A DNA stretch of 64,000 bases from JBBQZP01 sp038207585 (GTDB lineage: Bacteria > Pseudomonadota > Alphaproteobacteria > Rhodobacterales > Rhodobacteraceae), in the NCBI GenBank assembly GCA_038207585.1, contig JBBQZP010000001.1, positions 303,043-367,042 of the forward strand, given 5' to 3'. Position 1 is the stretch's first letter. Each line of letters begins with the position of its first letter. Below the pieces are notes generated by a model, which was not told the origin of the DNA, made no database searches, and worked only from the letters and a program-made list of their open reading frames with translations. Both the position numbers and the translations under genes were made by a program. Shown here one piece after another: positions 42,730 through 51,554 of this stretch.

Positions 42730-43191
42730 CTAGCCGATCGGCAGGGCGAACCCGGCCTTCACGCGGTCGATCACCACCATGGTCTTGAACCCGCGGATAT
42801 CGGGGTTTTCATAAAAGAACCGCCGGGTGAACTGCTCGAAATCCTCCATGTCGCGTGCCGTGACCACCAGCATGAAGTCAGAATCGCCGGTGACGTAATA
42901 GCCGGTCATGATTTCGGGCGTTGCGCGGATGGCGGCCTTGAAGCGGTCGATGATATCGGCCCGCTCGCGTTCCAGCGTTACCTGGACCAGCGTTGTCAGA
43001 TCGCGCCCGACCGCCCGAGGCGAGACGACCGAAAGATCGGCCTCGATCACCTTTTCTGCGCGCAACCGCTTTAGCCTTCGCTGGCAGGCGGTGGGAGACA
43101 GCCCGACCATCTCGCCGAGCTTCTCGCTCGAATGGCGGTTGTTTTCCTGCAGGGCACGCAGAATCTTCAAATCTATTGCATCCAGCGTCAT
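42730..43191 (-). CDS. doeX: AsnC/Lrp-family regulator of ectoine catabolism (DoeX-like)
   Basis: A 153-residue Lrp-type regulator: N-terminal helix-turn-helix (SSEKLGEMVGLSPTACQRRL, about 18-37) and a RAM ligand-binding domain with TPEIMTGYYVTGDSDFMLVV. DoeX/AsnC proteins in ectoine clusters respond to diaminobutyrate or acetyl-diaminobutyrate. The start at 43191 gives the normal length; the longer frame runs through the operator region. It is divergent from doeD, with an inverted repeat in the gap. Confidence 0.88.
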   Translation of the reverse strand: MTLDAIDLKILRALQENNRHSSEKLGEMVGLSPTACQRRLKRLRAEKVIEADLSVVSPRAVGRDLTTLVQVTLERERADIIDRFKAAIRATPEIMTGYYVTGDSDFMLVVTARDMEDFEQFTRRFFYENPDIRGFKTMVVIDRVKAGFALPIG

Positions 43192-43223
43192 ATGCAGGTT
43201 TCCTTTGCCAAACCCGGAAAACT

Positions 43224-43238
43224 TGCAGGAATCCTGCA
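43224..43238. promoter_or_regulatory. AsnC/Lrp operator candidate
   Basis: A perfect inverted repeat TGCAGGA-A-TCCTGCA lies between asnC/doeX and doeD, 33-47 bp upstream of the regulator start. ATGCAGG recurs at 43192. It probably mediates autoregulation and control of doeDC. Confidence 0.55.
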
Positions 43239-43316
43239 TCATGGCGCTGTATTACACCGATAGCGGAGGATCGGAAATGGTATTCTGTTGGCCAAGCCAT
43301 GCCACAGGAGCCGCAG

Positions 43317-44720
43317 ATGGATCACAGCCTTTCCCAGATCGCCCAGATGGACCGCGCCAGCGTGCTGCATCCCTTTACCCAAGCAAAGGACTATGCCAGT
43401 GGCAAGGCGGGTGATCCGACGATCATCACCGGGGGCAAGGGCATCCGGATCGAGGACGCCAAGGGCAACAGCTATATCGACGGCTTTGCCGGGCTGTATT
43501 GCGTCAACATTGGTTATGGCCGCGACGAGGTGGCCGATGCCATCTCGAAACAGGCGCATCAACTGGCCTATTACCATTCCTATGCCGCCCATACGACCGA
43601 TCAGCTTGCCATTCTGTCTGATCGGCTGGTGCGGATGGCACCGGGCAAGATGAGCAAGGTATTCTACGGCATGTCAGGGTCTGACGCCAACGAGACGCAG
43701 GCGAAACTTGTCTGGTATTACAACAACCTGCGCGGCAAGCCTGGCAAGAAAAAAATTATCGCGCGCGACCGTGGCTATCATGGCTGCACGGTGGTGTCAG
43801 GCTCGATGACCGGGATGAGCTTTTACCACGACCACATGGATCTGCCGATGGGCCTGATCCGTCATACAGGCGCGCCGCATCACTATTGGGGGTCAGAGCC
43901 GGGCGAAAGCGAGGAGCAGTTCTCGGCCCGCCGCGCGGCAGAGCTGGAGGAGCTGATCTTGCGCGAAGGCCCCGACACCGTTGGGGCCTTCATCGCCGAG
44001 CCGGTTCTTGGCACCGGTGGCATTACCCCGCCACCCGCCGGCTATTGGGCCGCGATTCAGGCGGTGCTGCGCCGCCATGACGTGCTGCTGATCGCAGACG
44101 AGGTGGTCACGGGCTTTGGCCGCACGGGTGAGATGTTCGGCTGCACAAAATACGATATTGAACCCGATCTGATCACCGTGGCCAAGGGCCTGACGTCGGC
44201 CTATGTGCCGCTGTCGGCAGCGATCATCAGCGAAAAGGTCTTCAAGGTTATTGAAGAGGGCGCCGATCGTGTGGGGGCCTTCAGCCACGGCTATACCTAT
44301 TCGGGCCACCCGATCGGGGTCGCCTGTGCCAATGCCGTGCTTGATATCGTCGAGCGCGAGGATCTTCCGGGCAATGCCCGCACCACCGGGGCCTATTTCC
44401 AGGACCGCCTGCGTCAGGTCTTTGCGCAGATGCCCATCGTGGGCGAGGTGCGTGGCGTCGGCTTGATGGCTGCGCTGGAATTCGTGGCCGACCGTGACAA
44501 GAAGCAGCGCTTTGATCCGGCGCTGAAGGTCGGCGCAAAGGTGTCGGCCGCCGCCCGGTCGCGTGGGTTGATTGCCCGGGCAATGCCGCATGGCGACATC
44601 CTCGGCTTTGCCCCGCCGCTGGTCACCACGCGCGCGGATGTGGATGCTATCATCGACATCGCCGAGGCCTCTGTGCGCGAGGTAATGGACCAGTTGACAC
44701 GCGAAGTCGCGTTGGCCTGA
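43317..44720 (+). CDS. doeD: diaminobutyrate aminotransferase DoeD (class III, PLP)
   Basis: A 467-residue class III aminotransferase. It has GMSGSDANETQAKLVWYYNN, RGYHGCTVVSGSMTG, the Asp of LLIADEVVTGFGRTG and the PLP Lys in ITVAKGLTSAY. DoeD moves the amino group of L-2,4-diaminobutyrate to pyruvate, giving aspartate semialdehyde. The ATG at 43317 with AGGAG six bases before it is preferred; the open frame extends far upstream through the operator, which is not coding. It is followed by doeC. Confidence 0.88.
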   Translation: MDHSLSQIAQMDRASVLHPFTQAKDYASGKAGDPTIITGGKGIRIEDAKGNSYIDGFAGLYCVNIGYGRDEVADAISKQAHQLAYYHSYAAHTTDQLAILSDRLVRMAPGKMSKVFYGMSGSDANETQAKLVWYYNNLRGKPGKKKIIARDRGYHGCTVVSGSMTGMSFYHDHMDLPMGLIRHTGAPHHYWGSEPGESEEQFSARRAAELEELILREGPDTVGAFIAEPVLGTGGITPPPAGYWAAIQAVLRRHDVLLIADEVVTGFGRTGEMFGCTKYDIEPDLITVAKGLTSAYVPLSAAIISEKVFKVIEEGADRVGAFSHGYTYSGHPIGVACANAVLDIVEREDLPGNARTTGAYFQDRLRQVFAQMPIVGEVRGVGLMAALEFVADRDKKQRFDPALKVGAKVSAAARSRGLIARAMPHGDILGFAPPLVTTRADVDAIIDIAEASVREVMDQLTREVALA

Positions 44721-44804
44721 TCGGCGCAAGCTGCAGACCCTTTCCGCCCGCGCCGCGGCCTGATCCGGCTGCGGCCCCTATTCCTATGCTCCGGATCCGT
44801 TCTC

Positions 44805-46214
44805 ATGACAGCCGTATCAAAAAAACGTCACGACGACACCGCCACCTGCTTGGTGTTCAACCCCTTTGACGGGTCCGTTACCGGCGAGGTGGAGGTGACA
44901 CAGCCGTCCGAGGTGCCGCAGATCCTGTCACGGGCGGCCGAGGGTCAGGCCTTGGCGCGGAATTTGCCCCGCCATGCGCGGGCGCATATCCTGGAAACTG
45001 CGGCGGCGTTGGTTCTGGCACGCGCCGAAGACTTTGCCACCCGGATCACGGCCGAGGCGGGCAAGACCATCCGTCAGGCCCGCAAGGAGGTGACACGCTG
45101 CATCAACACGCTGAAGCTGTCGGCTGAAGAGGCCAAGCGTGGTGCAGGGGAAGTCATCCCCTTTGATGCCTTTGCCGGGTCGGAAAACCGCATCGGCTGG
45201 TTCACGCGCGAACCCTTGGGGATCATCCTTGCCATCACCCCCTTCAACGATCCGTTGAACCTGGTCGCGCACAAGCTGGGGCCGGCAATCGCCGGGGGAA
45301 ATGCTGTCATCCTCAAGCCGTCAGAACTTGCACCGCTGTCGGCGCTGGCTTTGGTCGATGTGCTGATCGAGGCAGGCCTGCCGCGCGAGATCGTGACCCC
45401 CACGATGGGCGGCGCTGATCTTGGCAAGGCCTTGGTGGCGGCCCGGCCGATCCGCATGATCTCGTTCACAGGTGGGTTCCGCTCCGGAGACGCTATCTCG
45501 CGCCTTGCCGGGTTGAAAAAGCTGGCGATGGATCTGGGAGGCAATGCACCGGTCATCGTCATGGCCGATGCAAGCCTGGATCAGGCGGTCGAGGCCTGTG
45601 TGTCGGGGGCCTTTTGGGCAGCCGGGCAGAATTGCATCGGCACCCAGCGCATCTTGATTGAACGTTCGGTCTATAATGCGTTCCGCGATGGCTTTGTCGC
45701 GCGCACTGCTGCCTTGCGCGCGGGCGATCCGCGCGAAGAGACCACCGATCTTGGCCCGATGATCAACGAAGCGGCCGCGCAGGGTGCCGAGGCGCTGGTG
45801 AGCCGTGCCATCGCAGACGGGGCGCGCCTGCTGATCGGACATCGGCGTGACGGCGCGCTCTTTGCCCCGACGGTGCTTGAGGCCGTCCCGCATGACGCCG
45901 CCCTGTGGCGCGAGGAAGCCTTTGCCCCGGTGGTGACGCTGGAACCTTTCGACAGTTTCGATCAGGCCATCGCCTTAGCCAATGCCATCGACTTCAGCCT
46001 GCATGCCGGGATTTTCACCTCCAGCCTTTCCGTCGCGCTGGACGCCGCCAGCCGCATCGAGGCGGGCGGGGTGATGGTGAACGATTCCTCGGACTATCGC
46101 TTTGACGCCATGCCCTTTGGCGGGTTCAAATACGGCAGTCTCGGCCGCGAAGGTGTGCGCTTTGCCTATGAGGACATGACCCAGCCCCGCGTCGTGTGTA
46201 TCAATCGCCAATGA
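44805..46214 (+). CDS. doeC: aspartate-semialdehyde dehydrogenase DoeC (ALDH superfamily)
   Basis: A 469-residue aldehyde dehydrogenase. The catalytic Cys lies in WAAGQNCIGTQRI, with ITPFNDPLNLVAHKLGPAIA for NAD binding. The usual general-base LELGG is MDLGG here, a conservative Glu-to-Asp change. It oxidises aspartate semialdehyde to aspartate, the last step of ectoine degradation. It follows doeD after an 84-bp gap. Confidence 0.86.
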   Translation: MTAVSKKRHDDTATCLVFNPFDGSVTGEVEVTQPSEVPQILSRAAEGQALARNLPRHARAHILETAAALVLARAEDFATRITAEAGKTIRQARKEVTRCINTLKLSAEEAKRGAGEVIPFDAFAGSENRIGWFTREPLGIILAITPFNDPLNLVAHKLGPAIAGGNAVILKPSELAPLSALALVDVLIEAGLPREIVTPTMGGADLGKALVAARPIRMISFTGGFRSGDAISRLAGLKKLAMDLGGNAPVIVMADASLDQAVEACVSGAFWAAGQNCIGTQRILIERSVYNAFRDGFVARTAALRAGDPREETTDLGPMINEAAAQGAEALVSRAIADGARLLIGHRRDGALFAPTVLEAVPHDAALWREEAFAPVVTLEPFDSFDQAIALANAIDFSLHAGIFTSSLSVALDAASRIEAGGVMVNDSSDYRFDAMPFGGFKYGSLGREGVRFAYEDMTQPRVVCINRQ

Positions 46215-46533
46215 CCGCCACCATGGAAATGGCGCGCTTCGAGCTAAAATGAAGCGAGGAAACCTACATATTGGCGGAGCGGCGCCCCGAGCAACTGTAT
46301 CTGTCAGGTCATTGGGGCCGCCCATATTCATAGCCAAGTCGAGCGGCCACGATGCCTCATGATGGTCGCGGCCTGACATAAGGCGGGGCGCAGGAGGGTG
46401 TCAGGCAAGTTGTCTGGCTCCTGCTATCAATCCGGTGGGCACGCTGCGGAAGACGTGACCGACCGGTTTGGAGAACCGGCACTTTTACGGTCCAGACAAG
46501 ATGATCGTCGGCGAAGGGCCGAAGTATGCTGCT
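46215..46533. other. intergenic gap without recognised gene
   Basis: About 320 bp between doeC and the convergent rhomboid gene. I see only a weak imperfect inverted repeat around 46340-46375 (GCGGCCACGATG against CATGATGGTCGCGGC). No protein family or RNA was recognised. Confidence 0.4.
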
Positions 46534-47133
46534 TCATTCCAGATTGACGCCGCCGAGGCGCGGAGCATGGACGTGTGTTCGTACAAGGAATGCAGCAGCT
46601 GCGCCCGCGATAGCGCCGAACAAGTGGGCCTCCCAAGATATGCCAGGTTGGCCCGGCAGAACGCCCCAGAGAATGGAACCATACAGCACACCGACCAGTA
46701 GTGATGCGCCCAGCGTGATCGGCGAGCGATCCACCAAGCCGCGCGCTACAAGGAAGCCGAACCAGCCGAAGACCAGCCCTGACGCACCGATATGGATGCC
46801 GGAGCTTCCGAACAGCCAGACGAGACCGCCGCCGAGGAGAATCACCACGGCGTTAACATGCAGCAAGGCCCGTGTGGTCGTGGCCACCAGTAACCCACCC
46901 ATCACCAATAGCGGCGGCGTATTGGCCATCAGGTGCGCGAAGCTTCCGTGCAGCAAGGGCATTGCTATGACACCGTCCAACCCGCTGACGTGCCGGGGGA
47001 TCAGGCCGAAGGCCGGGTTGAAGCCGTAACCGACGATCCAATTGACGACCTGAACCGCCCAGAGCAGTGAGACAAAGGCTGCAAGCGCCGTAACGCGCCG
47101 AAAGAATGCGCGCATGTGATCCCGTTTCCTCAT
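46534..47133 (-). CDS. rhomboid-family intramembrane serine protease
   Basis: A 199-residue membrane protein with about six spans. It shows the rhomboid features: HGSFAHLMANTPPL (His/Asn of the oxyanion region), the catalytic Ser in GASGLVFGWFGF and the partner His in WEAHLFGAIAGAA. It should cleave membrane proteins within the lipid bilayer. The start at 47133 skips a hydrophilic extension; ATG at 47115 is also possible. It stands alone between the ectoine cluster and IS256 debris, so its substrate is unknown. Confidence 0.85.
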   Translation of the reverse strand: MRKRDHMRAFFRRVTALAAFVSLLWAVQVVNWIVGYGFNPAFGLIPRHVSGLDGVIAMPLLHGSFAHLMANTPPLLVMGGLLVATTTRALLHVNAVVILLGGGLVWLFGSSGIHIGASGLVFGWFGFLVARGLVDRSPITLGASLLVGVLYGSILWGVLPGQPGISWEAHLFGAIAGAAAAFLVRTHVHAPRLGGVNLE

Positions 47134-47516
47134 GTCGGAGAGAGTATACGTCTCCACAGCGCCTTCAACGGCTTTCGCGCGCAGCACAGCATGCCGTTTT
47201 TGAGAACGGGAATTCGAGGCGGCCAACCTCTTTACGGCTTAAGCTAAGCGAATTGCTGCTTCCGGATAGCTGCGATGGGGCATCCGAACCTGTTCTCTTT
47301 GACGGCTCTGGGCCCAAAACGGCCTCGCACTACACCGTCTGTTTAAAGTGCGACGGTAGCGCTTTTTGCCGGTAGAGATCGTCGCGGAGTCGAGGGCACC
47401 TGCTGCAGCGGCCGTTGCCGACAGTTGCGTTGAGATCGAACTGGCTGGTGGGCACCATATGCGGATCAGCGACAGCTATGACCCTGAACCATTCGACTTT
47501 CGCAGATTGGGTTGGC
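47134..47516. other. gap with no recognised gene
   Basis: The region upstream of the rhomboid gene should hold its promoter. The remainder, up to the IS256 remnant, shows no coding similarity I recognise on either strand. Confidence 0.35.
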
Positions 47517-47886
47517 AAAGCCCTTGAGTCCGTCCACGACCGCAATCAGGATGTCCTGCACCCCGCAGTTTTTCAGTTCGGTCATCACAGAAAGCCAGAG
47601 TTTGACCCCCTCGTTGTCGGCAATCCAAAGGTCCAGAACCTCGCGCATTACATCTCTGTTGACGCCGAAAGCGACATAGACGGCCTTGTTCTTGACCATG
47701 CGGCTGTCGGCGTCGCGGACCTTGACCCGAAGAGGATCAAAGATGACGATTGGATACATCCCGTCCAGCGCCAGGGCCTACTATTCCTGGACCTCGTCCA
47801 GGACGGCGTCAGTCACGCGGCTTATGAGATCCGGCGACACTTGCAAGCCGTATACGTCCTCGAGGTGGGTGCGGATGTCACAGTGG
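47517..47886 (-). pseudogene. IS256-family transposase remnant
   Basis: DIRTHLEDVYGLQVSPDLIS, RVTDAVLDEVQE, a nonsense codon, then ALDGMYPIVIFDPLRVKVRD and LSVMTELKNCGVQDILIAVV match the mutator-type IS256 transposase around the first catalytic Asp. The frame leaves the family after DGLKGF. Only about a third of the gene remains, lying against the end of the tetR gene. Confidence 0.8.
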
Positions 47887-47912
47887 CTCTCTCCCCCGGC
47901 GCCATTCCTGCG

Positions 47913-48629
47913 TCAGTCCGGGCTGTGTTTGCCTTCTGGAACTGTGTGCTTCACCCCTGCGTGGGTTGTCTGAGCGTCAGGCGCGTAGGCGGCGCAGAAG
48001 ACGTACAGGGCGGCATCGACGTTGGCTGCGATCTGGTCGTCGTCGGGCGGTTGGGGCAGATAGGCCATCAGCCGCTGGCGGAACAGCCCGGCAAGGCACA
48101 GCTCGACAAATTGCTGGGCTGCACGCGACGTGTCGCAGGGCAGGACACGGCCCGCCACAATCTCGTCCTGAAGAAACGCGAGCAACAGCGCCATGCCCCG
48201 TCTTGCGCCCTTTTCGTAAAAGGTGGCACCGACATCGGGCTTGCGGCCGGCGATTCCGATGATGATGCGATGGGCCTCGATCACTTGTGATGAGCACAAG
48301 AGCCGCGTCAGCGTCAGGCCATAAGCGCGCAGGCGGTCTGCCGTTCCGCCCGGTGTGTCGAGTGTAGCTGCAATGTCGCGGAAGAGATGTTCGCGCTGGC
48401 GGTCGATGAGGGCGGCGAACAGGTCGTCCTTGCTGTCGAAATAGACGTAAATCGTACCTTTCGACACGCCCGCCTCGCGGGTGATGTCGGCCATTCCGGC
48501 GGCATCGAAACCCATGCGGCTAAACACTGTGTTTGCCCCGTCAAGGATCTGGTCCCGCTTGGCCGGGTCCTTGCCTGCCCCGAACCGCGAGAGGCGGGAA
48601 AGGGACGTGTCGGTGTCTGGGTTGGTCAT
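47913..48629 (-). CDS. TetR-family transcriptional regulator of EmrAB-type pump
   Basis: A 238-residue regulator. The TetR helix-turn-helix spans about 35-80 (GMADITREAGVSKGTIYVYF, then DSKDDLFAALID), with a helical ligand domain behind. The start at 48629 gives the usual N-terminal length. It is divergent from the HlyD-family gene at 48767, and two 20-bp inverted repeats in the gap are its likely operators, so it should repress the pump and itself until a toxic compound binds. Confidence 0.87.
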   Translation of the reverse strand: MTNPDTDTSLSRLSRFGAGKDPAKRDQILDGANTVFSRMGFDAAGMADITREAGVSKGTIYVYFDSKDDLFAALIDRQREHLFRDIAATLDTPGGTADRLRAYGLTLTRLLCSSQVIEAHRIIIGIAGRKPDVGATFYEKGARRGMALLLAFLQDEIVAGRVLPCDTSRAAQQFVELCLAGLFRQRLMAYLPQPPDDDQIAANVDAALYVFCAAYAPDAQTTHAGVKHTVPEGKHSPD

Positions 48630-48669
48630 CGGAATCTCTCTGGACCGTTGCGTTTGGAACATGGCAGCT

Positions 48670-48689
48670 ATCGAACCGAGCGGTTCGAT
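48670..48689. promoter_or_regulatory. TetR operator candidate O1
   Basis: A perfect inverted repeat ATCGAACCG-AG-CGGTTCGAT between the divergent tetR and emrA genes. A TTGACA box begins at its right edge (48689-48694). Confidence 0.65.
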
Positions 48690-48727
48690 TGACACTTGCT
48701 TTGGCAGAGCGTTCGGCGTAAGTCAAC

Positions 48728-48747
48728 ATCGAACCGATCAGTTCGAT
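48728..48747. promoter_or_regulatory. TetR operator candidate O2
   Basis: ATCGAACCGATCAGTTCGAT is a near copy of O1, 58 bp downstream, about 20 bp before the emrA start. The second arm differs by one base (AGTTCGAT). Confidence 0.6.
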
Positions 48748-48766
48748 TTCGGAATGGAGTTTTTGG

Positions 48767-49972
48767 ATGGCCCTGGATTCGAAAAGCAAGGAGAGAGGCG
48801 CGCCTCTAGCACAGGCGCCCGCAGTCACGCCTTTCCCGGCGCGGCCAGACGCGCCGTCACCGGTCGCCCCCGCGCCGGTTGCCCCCGCGCCGGTTGCCCC
48901 CGCGCAGGTTGCCGCAGCATCGACGCCCAAATCCGGTCGTCGCAAAGTCATTCTGGGTGTCGTGGCCGTGGCCATACTCGCCGCGGTGGGGACGTTCGGC
49001 TATGACTGGTGGACCGTGGGCCGTTTCATGGTCAGCACCGATGACGCCTATGTCAAAGCCGACATCGCTGCCATTGCGCCAAAGATTCAAGGCTACATCG
49101 ACGCGATCCGCGTGACCGAAAACCAGCCTGTTGCCCAAGGCGACATCATCGCACAGCTGGACGATGGCGATTACCGCATCGCGCTGTCAACCGCCCAAAG
49201 CCGGGTCGAAAGCCAGCGCGCGACGCTGTCCCGTATTGAGGCGCAGATCAACGCCGCCGAGGCCGGAGTCACCGAAGCGCGCGCGCAAAAGCAATCGGCG
49301 GATGCGGTCCTTGGAAACGCCGATCTGACGGCGAACCGGCAGCGTGCTTTGGTCGCAGGGCGGTCGGCACCGCAGGCCCGGCTTGACGATGCCGAAGCGG
49401 CCCTGCAGCAAGCCCGCGCTGCAAGCGTGGGGGCCGAGGCGCAGATCGCCAGCGCCGAGGCAAACGTGGGCGTTCTGCACGCGGAGTATTCCGAGGCCGA
49501 AAGCCAGATCAAGGCGTTGACGCTGGCCGTTGATCAGGCGCGGCGCAACCTGGACCTGACTATCCTGCGCGCGCCCTATGCAGGGGTCGTGGCAAATATG
49601 GCTGTAGAACGTGGTGATCTTGTGTCGCCCGGCCAGCGGCTTGCTGCCATCGTGCCCACCGATAAGGTCTATATCGAGGCGAATTACAAGGAAACGCAGC
49701 TGTCGGGAATTGCAGCAGGAGCGCTGGTGCATGTGACGGTGGATGCAATGCCGGATGCCGAATTCGAAGGCCGCGTCGAATCCGTTGCACCTGCAACGGG
49801 GGCGATGTTCTCGATCCTTCCGCCGTCGAACGCGACGGGCAACTTTACCAAAGTAGTGCAGCGGGTGCCCGTGCGTATCTCTGTTCCAGCCCAGGTTCTG
49901 GTCACCGGTGACCTGCGCGCCGGGCTGAGCGTCATCGTCGACATCGACAGCCGCACCGCCGGCACGCCGTAG
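48767..49972 (+). CDS. emrA: HlyD/EmrA-family membrane fusion protein
   Basis: A 401-residue periplasmic adaptor. A cytoplasmic tail of about 60 residues contains a Pro-Val-Ala repeat; a single membrane span follows at about 66-86 (VILGVVAVAILAAVGTFGYD). Then come the biotinyl-lipoyl half-motifs, a coiled-coil hairpin (about 140-270) and a beta-barrel domain (APYAGVVANMAVERGDLVSPGQR). It links the EmrB-type transporter encoded four bases downstream to an outer-membrane channel for drug efflux. Controlled by the divergent TetR protein. Confidence 0.88.
   Translation: MALDSKSKERGAPLAQAPAVTPFPARPDAPSPVAPAPVAPAPVAPAQVAAASTPKSGRRKVILGVVAVAILAAVGTFGYDWWTVGRFMVSTDDAYVKADIAAIAPKIQGYIDAIRVTENQPVAQGDIIAQLDDGDYRIALSTAQSRVESQRATLSRIEAQINAAEAGVTEARAQKQSADAVLGNADLTANRQRALVAGRSAPQARLDDAEAALQQARAASVGAEAQIASAEANVGVLHAEYSEAESQIKALTLAVDQARRNLDLTILRAPYAGVVANMAVERGDLVSPGQRLAAIVPTDKVYIEANYKETQLSGIAAGALVHVTVDAMPDAEFEGRVESVAPATGAMFSILPPSNATGNFTKVVQRVPVRISVPAQVLVTGDLRAGLSVIVDIDSRTAGTP
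48860..48919 (+). repeat. 15-bp tandem repeat coding PVAPA
   Basis: Four 15-bp units, three nearly identical (CCGGTTGCCCCCGCG type) and one diverged, in frame within the N-terminal tail of the emrA-type gene. Copy number may vary by slippage. Confidence 0.7.
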
Positions 49973-49976
49973 CATC

Positions 49977-51554
49977 ATGGCCGCCGCAGCCCCCATATCC
50001 ACTGCTTTCGCCACCGAAGAAAAGATGCCCGCACGGCGCCTGTTCGCCTTTCTGACGATGGTGTTCGGGATGTTCATGGCGATCCTCGACATCCAGATCG
50101 TGTCAGCCTCGCTGGCCGAGATACAGGCGGGTCTGGGGGCCAGTGCCGACGAGATTTCGTGGGTGCAGACCTCGTATCTGATCGCAGAGGTGATCATGAT
50201 CCCGCTGTCAGGTTTTCTTGGGCGAATGCTTTCGACGCGGGTGCTGTTCACCGTTTCGGCGACGGGGTTTACCATCGCATCCTTCCTTTGCGCCACCTCG
50301 GGCAGCATCAATGAGATGATACTGTGGCGCGCTGTGCAGGGTTTTTTGGGCGGCGGCATGATTCCGGCGGTCTTTGCCGCAGCCTTCACGATCTTTCCGA
50401 AATCGAAACAGGCTTTCGTCTCACCGATGATCGGGTTGGTTGCCACGTTGGCCCCAACGATTGGGCCGACCATAGGCGGGACGCTCAGCCATGCCTTTTC
50501 ATGGCACTGGCTCTTCCTTGTGAACGTGCCGTTCGGCATCGCGGTCGCGATCGGCGCTTGGACATTGATCGACTTTGACAAACCGGACTACCGGCTGTTC
50601 AACCGGTTTGACTGGTGGGGGTTTGGGGCGATGGCCTTGTTCCTTGGCGCGCTAGAATACGTGCTGGAAGAAGGGCCGGGCAACGACTGGTTCGAGGATC
50701 GCGCCGTGCTGGTTTTGGCGGTGTTGATGGCGGTGGGCGCGCTCGTGTTCTTCTGGCGCGCCTTCACGCGCGACGAGCCTATCGTCGATCTGGGTGCCTT
50801 CCGCGACCGCAATTTCGCCTTTGGCTCGCTGTTCTCGTTCGTGCTGGGAGTGGGCCTTTATGGGCTGACCTATCTTTATCCGCTGTTTCTGGGACGCATC
50901 CGTGGCTACGACAGTTTGATGATCGGCCACACGATGTTTGTATCGGGGCTGGCGATGTTCTTCACTGCGCCGCTGGTCGGGTTTCTGTCCAGCAAGGTCG
51001 ATCTGCGCCTGCTGATGCTGGTGGGATTTCTAGGCTTCGGCCTTTCAACCTGGATGCTGACGGGCCTCACCGCCGACTGGGATTTCTGGGAACTTCTGGT
51101 GCCTCAGGTTCTGCGCGGTGTTTCGCTGATGATGTCGATGGTGCCGATCAACAACCTCGCTCTCGGCACCCTGCCGCCCGAACGGCTCAAGAACGCCTCG
51201 GGGCTCTACAACCTTACACGCAACCTGGGGGGCGCGGTGGGGCTTGCGCTGATCAACACGGTTCTTTCGAGCCGGGGCGCATTGCACTACGAACGTCTGG
51301 CCGAGACGGTGACCTGGTCCGACCCCAACGTCATGGCGCAGATGGATACGATGGCGCGGGCGATGAGCGTGCAGGGGTTGGACGGACAGCGGGGCGCGCT
51401 GGAACAGATGATGGGGCAGATCACCCGGCAAGCCACGGTGATGTCGTTCATAGATGTGTTCACCATTCTGGCCGTGCTGTTCGCATCACTTGCCGTGCTG
51501 ATCCTCGCATTGAAGAAACCCGCCCCGCGCGGCGGTCCGAGTGCCGCGCACTGA
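49977..51554 (+). CDS. emrB: EmrB/QacA-type MFS drug exporter (DHA2, 14 spans)
   Basis: A 525-residue major facilitator with about 14 spans. It has FGMFMAILDIQIVSASLAEI (motif D1-like of DHA2), WVQTSYLIAEVIMIPLSG, the antiporter motif C region LAPTIGPTIGGTL and a loop between spans 13 and 14. It exports hydrophobic toxic compounds with proton exchange, together with the EmrA-type adaptor just upstream. The ATG comes four bases after the adaptor stop. Confidence 0.9.
   Translation: MAAAAPISTAFATEEKMPARRLFAFLTMVFGMFMAILDIQIVSASLAEIQAGLGASADEISWVQTSYLIAEVIMIPLSGFLGRMLSTRVLFTVSATGFTIASFLCATSGSINEMILWRAVQGFLGGGMIPAVFAAAFTIFPKSKQAFVSPMIGLVATLAPTIGPTIGGTLSHAFSWHWLFLVNVPFGIAVAIGAWTLIDFDKPDYRLFNRFDWWGFGAMALFLGALEYVLEEGPGNDWFEDRAVLVLAVLMAVGALVFFWRAFTRDEPIVDLGAFRDRNFAFGSLFSFVLGVGLYGLTYLYPLFLGRIRGYDSLMIGHTMFVSGLAMFFTAPLVGFLSSKVDLRLLMLVGFLGFGLSTWMLTGLTADWDFWELLVPQVLRGVSLMMSMVPINNLALGTLPPERLKNASGLYNLTRNLGGAVGLALINTVLSSRGALHYERLAETVTWSDPNVMAQMDTMARAMSVQGLDGQRGALEQMMGQITRQATVMSFIDVFTILAVLFASLAVLILALKKPAPRGGPSAAH

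Noticed and set aside
48860..48919. Tandem repeat as a CRISPR-like array
   Set aside because: Units are 15 bp, contiguous without spacers, and in frame within a coding sequence.
49187..50581. 464-codon minus-strand open frame
   Set aside because: Antisense to the EmrA- and EmrB-type genes, which have clear domains and coupling.
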